Assembly (NCBI GenBank): GCA_022713905.1
Contig: JAIHTM010000014.1
Span: forward strand, 1-23,855
Length of the DNA: 23,855 bases
Source of the DNA: Collinsella sp.
GTDB lineage: Bacteria; Actinomycetota; Coriobacteriia; Coriobacteriales; Coriobacteriaceae
Direction of reading: 5' to 3'
The stretch's first letter is position 1, and the number at the start of each line of letters is the position of its first letter. Below the pieces are notes generated by a model, which was given only the letters and a program-made list of their open reading frames with translations, was not told the origin of the DNA and made no database searches. Shown here in pieces: positions 23,848 to 23,855 of the stretch. The translations under genes were made by a program, and so were the position numbers.

Positions 23848-23855
23848 TTTTAGTG

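Overview
The window looks like part of a Coriobacteriia chromosome, most likely Collinsella or a close relative. This is inferred from the high G+C, strong SD-led genes, the LuxR-type regulator fused to a polytopic membrane domain, very large BspA-like surface proteins with degenerate sortase signals, and the NfnAB/SudAB pair. No rRNA, tRNA, CRISPR array, transposase or integrase was found.

Layout. (1) 1-3003, minus strand: a molybdenum-hydroxylase operon. An FAD subunit carrying a one-base frameshift is followed by a fused [2Fe-2S]/molybdopterin subunit that runs off the left edge. (2) 3066-3651: the 3' end of gdhA (minus) abuts, head to head, the 3' end of purN (plus). Both genes lose their 5' parts at the same point near 3260, so this is a rearrangement breakpoint or a misassembly. 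(3) 3684-6217: a lone PTS EIIA gene, a membrane-anchored parvulin foldase and a YqeY protein. (4) 6392-9462: a four-gene polar amino acid ABC importer operon. (5) 9634-11704: a cytidylate-kinase-like gene and, converging on it, the membrane LuxR regulator; they share a bidirectional terminator. (6) 11798-21152: two surface-protein cassettes in tandem, built alike. Each has a palindromic upstream element, a signal peptide, a variable body, an LxxTGD anchor, a 3' array of 57-nt hairpins and a final CCGCCACAAAGG hairpin. The second gene was about 2,200 codons long and is now broken by a frameshift and an amber stop. (7) 21169-23586, minus strand: nfnA-nfnB, an electron-bifurcating ferredoxin/NADH/NADPH transhydrogenase, with its terminator and a candidate promoter. 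(8) 23650-23847: a MITE-like palindromic element.

The genes fit an anaerobic gut fermenter: amino acid import, glutamate metabolism, redox balancing by Nfn, a Mo hydroxylase and large wall-anchored adhesin-like proteins.

The most unusual content is non-coding. Five hairpins lie behind the two surface genes, each with 16-bp arms and a loop of exactly 25 nt. A hairpin TAGGTTC-N8-GAACCTA with covarying outer pairs lies 59-65 nt before both start codons. A GGGGACAGG motif recurs in or beside palindromes at ten places. Several lesions in 24 kb (two indels, one amber, one chimeric junction) mean that real gene decay must be separated from assembly error.
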